Assembly: GCF_945906775.1 (NCBI RefSeq)
Contig: NZ_CAMDRE010000002.1
Span: 1,116,001-1,180,000, forward strand
Direction: 5' to 3'
Source: Citrobacter sp. Marseille-Q6884
Lineage (GTDB): Bacteria; Pseudomonadota; Gammaproteobacteria; Enterobacterales; Enterobacteriaceae
DNA: 64,000 nt
The position numbers and the translations under genes were made by a program. Positions 54,383 to 62,103 of the stretch are shown here, piece by piece. Each line of letters starts with the position of its first letter. Positions within the stretch are counted from its first letter, which is position 1. The notes beneath the pieces are model-generated. The model was not told the DNA's origin and did not search any database. It worked only from the letters and a program-made list of their open reading frames with translations.

Positions 54383-55348
54383 ATGAGATCAGTTAAGGTA
54401 TATGAGGAAGCCTGGCCGTTACACACGCCTTTTGTGATTGCCCGTGGGAGCCGAACGGAAGCGCACGTTGTGGTGGTTGAACTCGAGGAGAACGGCGTGA
54501 AGGGGGTGGGAGAATGTACGCCTTATCCGCGCTATGGTGAAAGTGACGCGTCGGTTCTGGCACAAATCATGAGCATTACCCCGCAACTGGAACGCGGACT
54601 GACGCGCGAGGAATTACAAAAGCTGTTACCTGCAGGCGCGGCGCGTAATGCCGTTGACTGTGCGTTGTGGGATTTGAGTGCCCGGCAACAGCAACAAACG
54701 CTGGCAGAGCTTATCGGTACTGAACTCGACTCGACAATAACCACGGCGCAAACGGTGGTGATCGGTACACCGGAGCAGATGGCCGCGAGTGCACTGGCAT
54801 TGTGGCAGAACGGGGCGACATTGCTGAAAGTTAAACTGGATGCGCATTTGATCAGCGAACGAATGGTCGCTATCCGTTCCGCTGTCCCCGAAGCCACGCT
54901 CATTGTCGATGCCAATGAATCCTGGCGTGCTGAAGGTCTGGCCGCCCGTTGTCAGCTACTGGCCGACTTAGGCGTTGCGATGCTGGAGCAACCGCTGCCG
55001 GCGCAGGATGATGCAGCCCTGGAGAATTTTGTTCACCCGTTGCCCATCTGTGCCGATGAGAGTTGCCATACCCGCAGTAGCCTGAAAGCGCTGCGCGGGC
55101 GATATGAAATGGTGAATATCAAGCTGGATAAAACAGGCGGGCTGACGGAAGCACTGGCGCTGGCGACAGAAGCCCGTGAACAGGGCTTTGCTCTGATGCT
55201 GGGATGCATGCTGTGTACATCCCGGGCTATCAGTGCGGCATTACCGCTGACGCCGCAGGTGAGTTTTGCCGACCTGGATGGTCCAACCTGGCTGGCGAAT
55301 GACGCGCAGCCAGCCCTGCATTTTACGACCGGACTGCTCCATCTCTAG
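54383..55348 (+). CDS. ycjG: L-Ala-D/L-Glu epimerase (murein peptide recycling)
   Basis: A 321-residue enolase-superfamily enzyme (AeeB/YcjG) that epimerises L-Ala-D-Glu from recycled murein peptide. The catalytic Lys is in LLKVKLDAHL (KxK, near 150) with the second Lys in VNIKLDKTGGL (near 247). The metal ligands are in LIVDANESW (Asp), AMLEQPLP (Glu) and ICADESCH (Asp). I chose ATG 54383, preceded by AAAGGAAAAC; the frame is open upstream but that part is not conserved. It overlaps the end of mpaA by 26 bases (convergent). Confidence 0.94.
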   Translation: MRSVKVYEEAWPLHTPFVIARGSRTEAHVVVVELEENGVKGVGECTPYPRYGESDASVLAQIMSITPQLERGLTREELQKLLPAGAARNAVDCALWDLSARQQQQTLAELIGTELDSTITTAQTVVIGTPEQMAASALALWQNGATLLKVKLDAHLISERMVAIRSAVPEATLIVDANESWRAEGLAARCQLLADLGVAMLEQPLPAQDDAALENFVHPLPICADESCHTRSSLKALRGRYEMVNIKLDKTGGLTEALALATEAREQGFALMLGCMLCTSRAISAALPLTPQVSFADLDGPTWLANDAQPALHFTTGLLHL

Positions 55349-56051
55349 GGTGCCAGCGCAGGAGATTGGCCATCGCTAACAGGTATTTTTCGCTGGCTTC
55401 ATCCGACGAGATCGGCGGAAACTCAGCGGTGATGCAGTGTAAGTTCAGGTCTGCGCACCAGCTCCCAAAAGAGCCGGGTGTTTCATAACCCACGCTGGTC
55501 ACCAGAGGTAATTCGAACGACTGCGCCAGCCATTCACCTAATTCACTGTGTCTGGGATCCTCAATACAGGCCAAAGGGTCGTGAAAAGAAACCACCCAGG
55601 CGGGATGAATACGGTGAATAAGCTGGCACAACGCCTGGGTTTCTGGCTCGGAACCCGGGTGTTCGCCCGTCAGTAAAACCACATCGCGTTCTTCGGCGCT
55701 GCTGTTCCAGCGGTATACCGTTTCGCCCGCCTTCCAGTTTGCAGCCGGAAAATTACGGTTAAGATCAATGCCGTTCGCATTCGCACGTAGGCCAAGCTGG
55801 CAGCCGTCAGGGTTCACCGCCAGCACCACATGGTGGCGACGCAGGGAAGGGTTAAGCGTACGTAATGCGCAGGATAGTGTGACCACGGATGCGTTTTCGT
55901 CCCCGTGAGTGCCTGCCAGGATGAGCCCGCTTTCGCGATCGGCCGCCGGTGCGGGAAACCAGATTAACGGTGCGCCCAGCAGTGAACGTCCATAATGTTC
56001 AGTTCCAGGGGGAAATGCGCCGCGTTCGGCACGGGGACGGGTAACGGTCAT
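55323..56051 (-). CDS. mpaA: Murein peptide amidase A
   Basis: A 242-residue zinc carboxypeptidase (M14 family) that removes meso-diaminopimelate from L-Ala-D-Glu-mDAP during cell-wall recycling. The zinc ligands are in GTHGDENAS (His and Glu) and VVSFHDPLA (His); the catalytic Glu should be in CITAEFPPISS. ATG 56049-56051 (MTVTRPRAERG) gives the E. coli length, with GAGAAG as ribosome-binding site; another ATG six codons earlier is in frame. It is next to ycjG and mppA, so three murein-peptide genes are clustered. Confidence 0.94.
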   Translation of the reverse strand: MTVTRPRAERGAFPPGTEHYGRSLLGAPLIWFPAPAADRESGLILAGTHGDENASVVTLSCALRTLNPSLRRHHVVLAVNPDGCQLGLRANANGIDLNRNFPAANWKAGETVYRWNSSAEERDVVLLTGEHPGSEPETQALCQLIHRIHPAWVVSFHDPLACIEDPRHSELGEWLAQSFELPLVTSVGYETPGSFGSWCADLNLHCITAEFPPISSDEASEKYLLAMANLLRWHPRDGAVRS

Positions 56052-56169
56052 AGTCTTCTCAGAAAGCATAGATTGTTACTCGCAGTGTTGTGCAAAATGT
56101 ATGGATAATCAAATCGTTTTCACACACTTATCTTTTCAGGTGTAATATCACTTTCTTGTCGGAAGTTAA

Positions 56170-56198
56170 TTGCATTTCCTGCTGGCGATACAAATAAT
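56170..56198 (+). promoter_or_regulatory. Candidate mppA promoter
   Basis: TTGCAT (56170-56175) and AATAAT (56193-56198) are separated by exactly 17 bases, 38 bases before the mppA start. The match to sigma-70 consensus is good but unproven. Confidence 0.5.
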
Positions 56199-56235
56199 TA
56201 CACATTCACTTAATGGCCGGATCTGAGGGTATTTT

Positions 56236-57849
56236 ATGAGGCATTCTGTTTCAGTAACCTGTTGTGCGCTGTTGGTTAGCAGCATTTCTTTATCGCATGC
56301 TGCGGATGTTCCCAGCGGAACGGTACTGGCAGAGAAGCAAGAACTGGTGCGTCATATCAAAGACGAACCGGCGTCGCTGGATCCGGCAAAGGCCGTCGGA
56401 CTGCCTGAAATTCAGGTTATCCGCGATCTCTTCGAAGGACTGGTCAATCAGAATGAGAAGGGTGAAATCATTCCGGGCGTAGCCACACAGTGGAAAAGTA
56501 ACGATAACCGTGTCTGGACCTTTACGCTGCGCAATAATGCAAAATGGGCTGATGGGTCGCCGGTGACGGCGCAGGATTTTGTCTACAGCTGGCAGCGCCT
56601 GGTCGATCCGAAAACACTTTCCCCCTTTGCCTGGTTTGCTGCGCTCGCAGGAATCAATAATGCCCAGGCGATCATCGACGGCAAAGCCACGCCTGATAAG
56701 TTGGGTGTCAGCGCGGTCGATGCGCATACGCTGAAAATCCAGCTGGATAAACCGTTACCCTGGTTTGCGAATCTGACGGCGAATTTTGCGTTTTATCCGG
56801 TACAAAAAGCCAATGTTGAGAGCGGTAAAGAGTGGACTAAACCGGGCAACCTGATCGGTAACGGCGCCTATGTGTTGAAAGATCGTGTGGTTAACGAAAA
56901 ACTGGAAGTCGTGCCAAATACGCATTATTGGGACAACGCGAAAACAGTAATACAAAAAGTGACGTTCCTGCCTATTAACCAGGAATCAGCCGCGACGAAA
57001 CGCTACCTTGCTGGCGATATTGATATCACGGAATCTTTCCCTAAAAACATGTATCAGAAACTGTTGAAGGATATTCCGGGTCAGGTTTATACGCCGCCGC
57101 AACTTGGCACTTACTATTACGCGTTTAATACCCAGAAAGGACCGACGGCAGACTCGCGTGTACGACTGGCGCTGAGCATGACAATCGATCGTCGCCTGAT
57201 GGCTGAAAAAGTGTTGGGTACGGGTGAAAAACCGGCCTGGCATTTTACGCCAGATGTGACGGCGGGCTTTACACCGGAACCCTCTCCGTTTGAGCACATG
57301 AGTCAGGAAGAGCTTAATGCTCAGGCGAAAACGCTGCTCCGCGCCGCAGGTTATGGTCCGCAGAAACCACTGAAACTGACGCTGCTCTATAATACCTCAG
57401 AGAATCACCAGAAAATTGCTATTGCCGTTGCGTCTATGTGGAAGAAAAACCTTGGTGTTGATGTGAAGTTGCAAAATCAGGAATGGAAAACCTATATCGA
57501 CAGCCGTAATACCGGTAATTTCGATGTGATCCGCGCTTCCTGGGTGGGGGATTACAATGAACCGTCTACGTTCCTGTCGTTATTAACATCGACCCATACA
57601 GGCAATATTTCCCGGTTTAATAACCCTGCTTATGACAAAGTGTTGACTCAGGCCACCATGGAGAATACTGAAAAAGCACGTAATGCAGATTACAACGCGG
57701 CAGAAAAAATTCTGATGGAGCAGGCTCCTATCGCGCCGATATATCAGTACACCAATGGACGTTTAATTAAGCCATGGCTGAAAGGGTACCCGATTATGAA
57801 CCCTGAAGATGTGGCGTATAGTCGTACTATGTATATTGTGAAGCACTAA
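56236..57849 (+). CDS. mppA: Periplasmic murein tripeptide-binding protein MppA
   Basis: A 537-residue oligopeptide-binding (SBP_bac_5) protein that delivers L-Ala-D-Glu-mDAP to the Opp permease. The signal peptide is about 1-22 (VTCCALLVSSISLSHAADV). The family core includes EPASLDPAKAVGLPEIQVIR, GNGAYVLKDRVVNEKL and a long C-terminal lobe. Length equals E. coli MppA, and sequence is closer to MppA/OppA than to DppA. It ends at a hairpin terminator. In E. coli ynaI would be the next gene; here a 2.6-kb accessory block intervenes. Confidence 0.95.
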   Translation: MRHSVSVTCCALLVSSISLSHAADVPSGTVLAEKQELVRHIKDEPASLDPAKAVGLPEIQVIRDLFEGLVNQNEKGEIIPGVATQWKSNDNRVWTFTLRNNAKWADGSPVTAQDFVYSWQRLVDPKTLSPFAWFAALAGINNAQAIIDGKATPDKLGVSAVDAHTLKIQLDKPLPWFANLTANFAFYPVQKANVESGKEWTKPGNLIGNGAYVLKDRVVNEKLEVVPNTHYWDNAKTVIQKVTFLPINQESAATKRYLAGDIDITESFPKNMYQKLLKDIPGQVYTPPQLGTYYYAFNTQKGPTADSRVRLALSMTIDRRLMAEKVLGTGEKPAWHFTPDVTAGFTPEPSPFEHMSQEELNAQAKTLLRAAGYGPQKPLKLTLLYNTSENHQKIAIAVASMWKKNLGVDVKLQNQEWKTYIDSRNTGNFDVIRASWVGDYNEPSTFLSLLTSTHTGNISRFNNPAYDKVLTQATMENTEKARNADYNAAEKILMEQAPIAPIYQYTNGRLIKPWLKGYPIMNPEDVAYSRTMYIVKH

Positions 57850-57858
57850 CACGTCTTA

Positions 57859-57894
57859 ACGCTGGTGCGGATTTTCGCGCCAGCGTCTTCTGTT
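57859..57894 (+). terminator. mppA terminator
   Basis: An 11-bp stem ACGCTGGTGCG / CGCGCCAGCGT (one G-T pair) with loop GATTTT is followed by CTTCTGTTATT. It also lies at the end of the convergent MarR gene. Confidence 0.7.
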
Positions 57895-58456
57895 ATTCCT
57901 CCGGGGGTTGATGCTCCCGGCAAATCAACATCGCATCATCCTCACTCAATGGCTCTTTTGTCAGATTACAAAATCCCTGGCCATTTATTTTTTGATGAAA
58001 CCGGCAACTGTGGCAGAGACCAAAACCTGGCACATTGTGGGTTCTTTGGATTTCTCTTAGCAATTCGAACAGCAACGTTTTAAGCGTGTTCGCCCGTTCA
58101 CCCATTGCTGACTCACCTGCCACCAAAAATGTGGGAGGAAGCAGGGCATCCAGCAGCGAATTGGCCGATTCCGTTAACTGTAGATGGACGCTGCGTTTGT
58201 CGCGGGCATCTTGAGTTCGTACAACCAAACCTTTTGTTTCCAGCAGTTTGAGCGATTGTGACACGGTTCCTTTGGTGAGCCCGAGATAGTCCGTCACGCC
58301 GAGCGGTGTATTGGAATAGCGGTTACAACGCGCGAGATACATTAACGCGCTGAGCTGAACCGGCTGAAGATCCGCCAGTAAGGGATGTTGGCGAAACCAC
58401 ATTCTCGTCAGGCTGGAAAGTCTGTCCAGTACATCGAAAAGTGACATGTCGTGCAT
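57893..58456 (-). CDS. MarR-family regulator with C-terminal four-cysteine cluster
   Basis: A 187-residue winged-helix regulator. The MarR domain covers about 1-135 (LQPVQLSALMYLARCNR, TKGTVSQSLKLLETKGLVVR, wing DARDKRSVHLQLT). The C-terminal tail has CHSC (near 147-150), then FCNL (near 162) and LICREH (near 179), a CX2C-X-C-X-C set that could hold zinc or an iron-sulfur cluster. I do not recognise an E. coli K-12 orthologue. Its ribosome-binding site is GAGGAGGA. It diverges from a thioredoxin-fold gene, and both promoters carry TATAGTATCGAT sequences, probably its own operators. A redox-sensing role is inference. Confidence 0.8.
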   Translation of the reverse strand: MHDMSLFDVLDRLSSLTRMWFRQHPLLADLQPVQLSALMYLARCNRYSNTPLGVTDYLGLTKGTVSQSLKLLETKGLVVRTQDARDKRSVHLQLTESANSLLDALLPPTFLVAGESAMGERANTLKTLLFELLREIQRTHNVPGFGLCHSCRFHQKINGQGFCNLTKEPLSEDDAMLICREHQPPEE

Positions 58457-58475
58457 AAAGAAATCCTCCTCGACA

Positions 58476-58487
58476 TATAGTATCGAT
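58476..58487. promoter_or_regulatory. Half-site of the MarR operator near its own start
   Basis: TATAGTATCGAT repeats the left arm of the large palindrome 50 bases away and lies 20 bases before the MarR start codon. This suggests autoregulation of the divergent pair. Confidence 0.5.
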
Positions 58488-58526
58488 TAAAAACTACATT
58501 GACAAAGCTTAAAACTGACGTACTAT

Positions 58527-58557
58527 GAATTATAGTATCGAATCGATACTATAATTC
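58527..58557. promoter_or_regulatory. 31-base perfect palindromic operator upstream of the thioredoxin-fold gene
   Basis: GAATTATAGTATCG (58527-58540), spacer AAT, and CGATACTATAATTC (58544-58557) form perfect 14-bp arms. It overlaps a likely -10 (TATAGT or TATAAT) and ends 16 bases before the start codon. It is very probably the binding site of the divergent MarR protein. Confidence 0.75.
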
Positions 58558-58573
58558 AAAAAGGAGATATACC

Positions 58574-58804
58574 ATGACAACTGCCCGTTTTTATCATGCC
58601 GGCTGCCCGGTCTGTGTTTCCGCAGAAGAGGCATTGCTGCAATACCTGTCACCCGAAGTGAAAATCGACGTTATTCACCTTGGAGAGCAACCCGATCGAG
58701 TGACAGAGGCTGAACTGGCTGGAGTGAAGTCTGTTCCGGCGCTCGTGATTGATGGCAATGTATTGCATATCAACTTTGGTGCATCGATTGATGCGCTGAA
58801 ATAA
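58574..58804 (+). CDS. Thioredoxin/glutaredoxin-fold protein with CPVC motif
   Basis: A 76-residue protein with a CXXC active site at the N-terminus (YHAGCPVCVSAEEALL, Cys near 11 and 14) and the cis-Pro loop KSVPALVIDG near 52-61. This is the minimal thioredoxin/glutaredoxin fold, cytoplasmic (no signal peptide). The ribosome-binding site AAGGAGATATACC is unusually strong. It is the first gene under the palindromic operator and is probably cotranscribed with the Rof-like gene 65 bases downstream. I do not recognise a named orthologue; the substrate is unknown. Confidence 0.78.
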   Translation: MTTARFYHAGCPVCVSAEEALLQYLSPEVKIDVIHLGEQPDRVTEAELAGVKSVPALVIDGNVLHINFGASIDALK

Positions 58805-58811
58805 GCATTGC

Positions 58812-58843
58812 GTTCGGGAAGTCGCCTCGGCTATTTCCCGAAC
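58812..58843 (+). other. Hairpin between the thioredoxin-fold and Rof-like genes
   Basis: GTTCGGGAA and TTCCCGAAC form a perfect 9-bp stem with a 14-base loop and no T run. It may reduce or stabilise part of the transcript rather than end it. Confidence 0.45.
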
Positions 58844-58868
58844 CTGTGAGTGATGGAGGGGAGATGAA

Positions 58869-59147
58869 ATGAGTTACACAGATAAGTATTTTCCCATCGA
58901 TTGCGATCTGCATGATTATCTGGAGATCGCTTGTCTGTACCGTTACATGCTGCGAATTGAGCTTGTCGATAGCACTTGTTTTGATGCCAAAGCATTGACG
59001 ACGTGCAGCACCGAGGACAAAGCAGAATATCTGGTCGTTCAAAAAGGCGATAATCAACAGAAAATCCGCCTGGATTACCTGTCAGCCATCACTGTATTGA
59101 CAGCAGGGGCGACATTTAACACAGTGATCTTTAATAGGGACATGTAA
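58869..59147 (+). CDS. Rof (YaeO)-family putative Rho-binding antiterminator, second copy type
   Basis: A 92-residue small protein. The N-terminal pattern YFPIDCDLHDYLEIACLYRY, then MLRIELVD, AKAL, AEYLVV and IRLDYLSAI, follows the E. coli Rof (YaeO) pattern of Y-P-I-x-CD, LE-x-AC, LxLELKD, EYLVV and LRLDKI. Rof binds the RNA-binding face of Rho and inhibits termination. The usual rof gene lies elsewhere in enterics, so this would be a paralogue; that cannot be seen in this window. The ribosome-binding site is GGAGGGGAG. It has three cysteines beyond those usual in Rof. Anti-Rho activity is inference from similarity. Confidence 0.7.
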   Translation: MSYTDKYFPIDCDLHDYLEIACLYRYMLRIELVDSTCFDAKALTTCSTEDKAEYLVVQKGDNQQKIRLDYLSAITVLTAGATFNTVIFNRDM

Positions 59148-59157
59148 CGACACGGCA

Positions 59158-59928
59158 TTAAACGGTGTAAATACGAATATCGTGCGCCTCAAAGGCGGTT
59201 CCATACTCTTTGCTGATATTCTCCTCTACGACGATGACATCAATATTGTTGCTTTCGGTGACGATGTAGCGAGCAACTGCCGGAATTTTGTCTGCCGTCA
59301 GTGCGACGATGGTTTCGTTACACTGCTTAATGACGGCTTTTTTGAACTCACAATCGGCGTAATCAAACCCTGTCAGTCCTGACTCGGGCGCCATCGCACA
59401 TCCCCCAATAAATCCCTGGTCAAAGAGAATGCCCTGCAATTGAGATATCGCTGAAGTGCCCACGCAGCCACCTGACGAGCGCTGCACCTGACCGCCGAGA
59501 ATGATGACGTCGAACAGCGGCTTTTTTAGCAGAACCGCAGCAATTTCAGGGGAATTTGTGACAACGGTGAGCGCCAGTTCTGCGGGCAAGGCTTCCGCCA
59601 TCGCCAGATTGGTGCTACCAGAATCGATGAATATACAGCTCCCGGATTTTACCAGCCGGGCACATCGTTGCGCGATACTGCTCTTTTTCGCCTTATTAAT
59701 ATTCTTGCGAACGGCGATGTCTTCCGAGACGGGCAACGAAATAACGGCGCCACCATAAACCTTTTTGCATACCCCATCTTTACTCAGTTCATGTAAATCT
59801 CGCCGGATTGTATGCTCTGAAACCCCCAGACGGCTGGCAAGTTCAGAACAGATTACTCTGCCGTTCTCCTGAAGGATCTGATAAATCAGCGCTTGTCGCT
59901 GTTCCGGGAATGCAGCGTAATCGAGCAT
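59158..59928 (-). CDS. DeoR-family transcriptional regulator
   Basis: A 256-residue DeoR/GlpR-type regulator. The winged HTH (about 8-60) includes GRVICSELASRLGVSEHTIR and RDLHELSKDGVCKKVYGGA. The effector domain has FIDSGSTNLAMAEAL, VIILGGQVQ and DQGFIGGCAMAPESGLTGFD. I chose ATG 59926-59928 with AGGAG six bases upstream; the longer open frame upstream crosses the operator and the divergent gene. Its target is probably the VOC gene it diverges from, through the palindrome at 59962-59988. The ligand is unknown; DeoR proteins usually sense phosphorylated sugars. Confidence 0.82.
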   Translation of the reverse strand: MLDYAAFPEQRQALIYQILQENGRVICSELASRLGVSEHTIRRDLHELSKDGVCKKVYGGAVISLPVSEDIAVRKNINKAKKSSIAQRCARLVKSGSCIFIDSGSTNLAMAEALPAELALTVVTNSPEIAAVLLKKPLFDVIILGGQVQRSSGGCVGTSAISQLQGILFDQGFIGGCAMAPESGLTGFDYADCEFKKAVIKQCNETIVALTADKIPAVARYIVTESNNIDVIVVEENISKEYGTAFEAHDIRIYTV

Positions 59929-59961
59929 AAGAACTCCTGGTAAAATAAAGATCGAGCAATA

Positions 59962-59988
59962 CCACTCATAATCGTGCATTATGAGTGG
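59962..59988. promoter_or_regulatory. Palindromic operator between the DeoR and VOC genes
   Basis: CCACTCATAAT (59962-59972), spacer CGTGC, and ATTATGAGTGG (59978-59988) are perfect 11-bp arms. It lies 34 bases before the DeoR start and 61 before the VOC start, well placed to control both. Confidence 0.7.
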
Positions 59989-60048
59989 GACTGTCAACGC
60001 CCCGCGATGGTGGGGCTGATTATTATCATAAACGCGTGGAGGTTCGTT

Positions 60049-60432
60049 ATGAAAGTTGCCCATGTGGCGTTGTGGACGCAGGATCTCGAGCGGCAGGCTC
60101 ATTTCTGGGTGACGTTTTTTGGTGCAGAGATTAACGAAAAATACTGCAGTAAAACGAATCCAGGCTTTGAGTCTTACTTCGTCAACGTTGGGGACGGTAT
60201 CGCGATTGAATTAATGACCAAACCAGGGCTGACACAGAGTACACCGGATAATAACACCACCGGTTGGGTACACCTGGCTATTGCTGTTGGCGGCGCGGAG
60301 AAGGTTGATGAAATAGCGGGACGCGCACAAGAGCAGGGCATCTTAGTTTCAGTCCCACGTACTACTGGAGATGGATATTACGAAGCGGTCATACGCGATC
60401 CTGACGGTAATTTAATTGAGATTGTCGCGTGA
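60049..60432 (+). CDS. VOC-fold (glyoxalase/dioxygenase superfamily) protein
   Basis: A 127-residue metalloenzyme-fold protein. It begins KVAHVALWTQDLERQAHFW (metal-ligand His near 5) and contains IAIELMTKPG (Glu), WVHLAIAV (His) and IRDPDGNLIEIVA (terminal Glu), the four positions used by the glyoxalase I type. The substrate is unknown. ATG 60049 follows GGAGG; the frame upstream is open only across the operator. It diverges from the DeoR regulator and ends at a strong terminator. Confidence 0.82.
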   Translation: MKVAHVALWTQDLERQAHFWVTFFGAEINEKYCSKTNPGFESYFVNVGDGIAIELMTKPGLTQSTPDNNTTGWVHLAIAVGGAEKVDEIAGRAQEQGILVSVPRTTGDGYYEAVIRDPDGNLIEIVA

Positions 60433-60477
60433 TTTTCGCTCGAACCGGTGAAAACTCACCACCCTGAATGGTGAGCA

Positions 60478-60511
60478 AATAAGACGCGAAATCTCGCGTC
60501 TTATTTTCTTT
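60478..60511 (+). terminator. VOC gene terminator
   Basis: A perfect 12-bp stem AATAAGACGCGA / TCGCGTCTTATT with loop AATC is followed by TTCTTTA. A smaller hairpin (CTCACCA / TGGTGAG, 60455-60475) precedes it. It also separates the convergent ynaI. Confidence 0.87.
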
Positions 60512-61541
60512 AGCGGTTAGCAGGTTGGGTTGCGGTGTCTTCCATATACAACGTCTGGCTGGGGAAGGCAAAGTCAGCGCCATGCGACTGGACGATAGCA
60601 ATAATCTTTAAATAGACATCTTGCTGTACCGCAAGCCACTCCTGCCACACGGTGGTTTTGGTAAAACAATAGACCATGATATTCAGTGAGGAATCTGCAA
60701 AGGCGTTAAAATAGACCAGCAGGGTCTGCTTCTGGTCGATACCGGGATGAGCTTGCAACATCTGCCTGACCGATTCGACAACAGCGCCTATTTTATCAGC
60801 ATCTTCATAACGTAACCCGATCACCGTTTTTATACGGCGGTTACTCATCCGGCCTGGGTTTTCAACACTAATGGATGAAAATATCGAGTTCGGCACATAC
60901 AGTGGCCGATGATCAAAGGTATTTATTTTGGTCATTCTCCAGCCAATTTCGGTGACTGTACCTTCGATATTTCTATCCGGGGAACGGATCCAGTCGCCTA
61001 TACTGAACGGTCTGTCGAAATAAAGCATAATGCCAGAGAAGAAATTGCTCAGGATATCTTTCCCGGCCATACCAACAGCAATACCACCGATACCACCAAA
61101 CGTGAGCAGACCGGATAAGCTCATACCAAAATGTTCGCCGTACAGTAAAACGATGGCGACAACGATAGTGATCTTAATAATCCGCGACAGGATCCGGGCA
61201 CTGGTGATATCTCTGCCTTTGTTGATCTGGGTTCTTTCAAACTGGTTGATAAGCAGAAAGAGTTTGATAGTCAGGATCAACGCAATCAACGAGGTGCAGA
61301 GAAAATCCACAACACTCGGGGAGATAAATTTTAGCTTGTAGCTTTCGATAACGTTATTGGTGATGCTACCTAATGTGCCAATGATAATGGCATAGACAAA
61401 AAATTGTGCCGCATGGAATATAAATCCTTTTTTGCCGTTGGCGTAGCGATGAAACCAGACGCTCATCAGAACTAATGCGGCGCAGCAACTGAGAATGACT
61501 GTCAGATTAAACGCATTATTGATAAAAAGTTCAGCAATCAT
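60510..61541 (-). CDS. ynaI: MscS-like mechanosensitive channel YnaI
   Basis: A 343-residue inner-membrane channel of low conductance in the MscS superfamily. Five membrane segments are expected: about 8-28, 42-62, 78-98, 124-142 and the pore-lining helix LLTFGGIGGIAVGMAGKDIL (near 147-166). The MscS beta domain (YFDRPFSIGDWIRSP, VEIGWRMTKI-like region) and C-terminal alpha-beta domain follow. Length equals E. coli YnaI. It is monocistronic. Confidence 0.95.
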   Translation of the reverse strand: MIAELFINNAFNLTVILSCCAALVLMSVWFHRYANGKKGFIFHAAQFFVYAIIIGTLGSITNNVIESYKLKFISPSVVDFLCTSLIALILTIKLFLLINQFERTQINKGRDITSARILSRIIKITIVVAIVLLYGEHFGMSLSGLLTFGGIGGIAVGMAGKDILSNFFSGIMLYFDRPFSIGDWIRSPDRNIEGTVTEIGWRMTKINTFDHRPLYVPNSIFSSISVENPGRMSNRRIKTVIGLRYEDADKIGAVVESVRQMLQAHPGIDQKQTLLVYFNAFADSSLNIMVYCFTKTTVWQEWLAVQQDVYLKIIAIVQSHGADFAFPSQTLYMEDTATQPANR

Positions 61542-61790
61542 GATTCTCCCTGGCGACTCCGTGTTAGCAAAATATGATCTGAGATTGCCACTTCAGATAT
61601 TTTACCCAGTTCAGGCGGTCAGGTCATTAATCAAAAGGAGAGAGAAATAAGACAATCAGCGTTATTTTCCGGCGAATAATGCTAACGTCAACCTCGCAGA
61701 GAGTTTTATGTAGCAGACAGTGAGCTTATGTCATGGTATTGTTGCTGCAAAGTAACAGGTTTTTCATCTGCAAACGAAAAGGACGATACT

Positions 61791-62051
61791 ATGATCATGG
61801 CTAAGCTGAAGACAGCGAAGGGAAAAAAATTTCTGTTGTGCCTGCTCGGCGTGTTTATCATCGCCGCATCGGTGGTCACGCGAGCCACCATTGGCGGGGT
61901 AATCGAGCAGTATGACATTCCGCTTTCCGACTGGACAGCCTCCATGTATGCCATTCAATCTGCAATGATTTGCGTCTACAGCATGGTGTTTACCATTCTG
62001 CTGGCGATCCCGCTTGGGATCTATTTCCTTGGGGGAGAGGAGAAGCACTAA
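61791..62051 (+). CDS. ynaJ: DUF2534 membrane protein YnaJ
   Basis: An 86-residue inner-membrane protein with two membrane segments (about 13-31, LLCLLGVFIIAASVVTRA, and 56-78, VYSMVFTILLAIPLGIYFLG). It matches E. coli YnaJ from MIMAKLKTAKGKKF. The ATG at 61791 follows AAAGGACGATACT; the frame extends upstream but without a usable site. Function is unknown. The 249 bases between ynaI and ynaJ hold no gene. Confidence 0.9.
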   Translation: MIMAKLKTAKGKKFLLCLLGVFIIAASVVTRATIGGVIEQYDIPLSDWTASMYAIQSAMICVYSMVFTILLAIPLGIYFLGGEEKH

Positions 62052-62059
62052 GCGTTATT

Positions 62060-62094
62060 CATGCCGGATGACATCGCCACCCGGCATGTTTTCT
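62060..62094 (+). terminator. ynaJ terminator
   Basis: The stem CATGCCGG / CCGGCATG with a 13-base loop is followed by TTTTCT. The GCCGGATG start of the loop resembles enteric REP elements, so it may be a REP-derived hairpin. Confidence 0.6.
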
Positions 62095-62103
62095 ACTGCG
62101 CGG

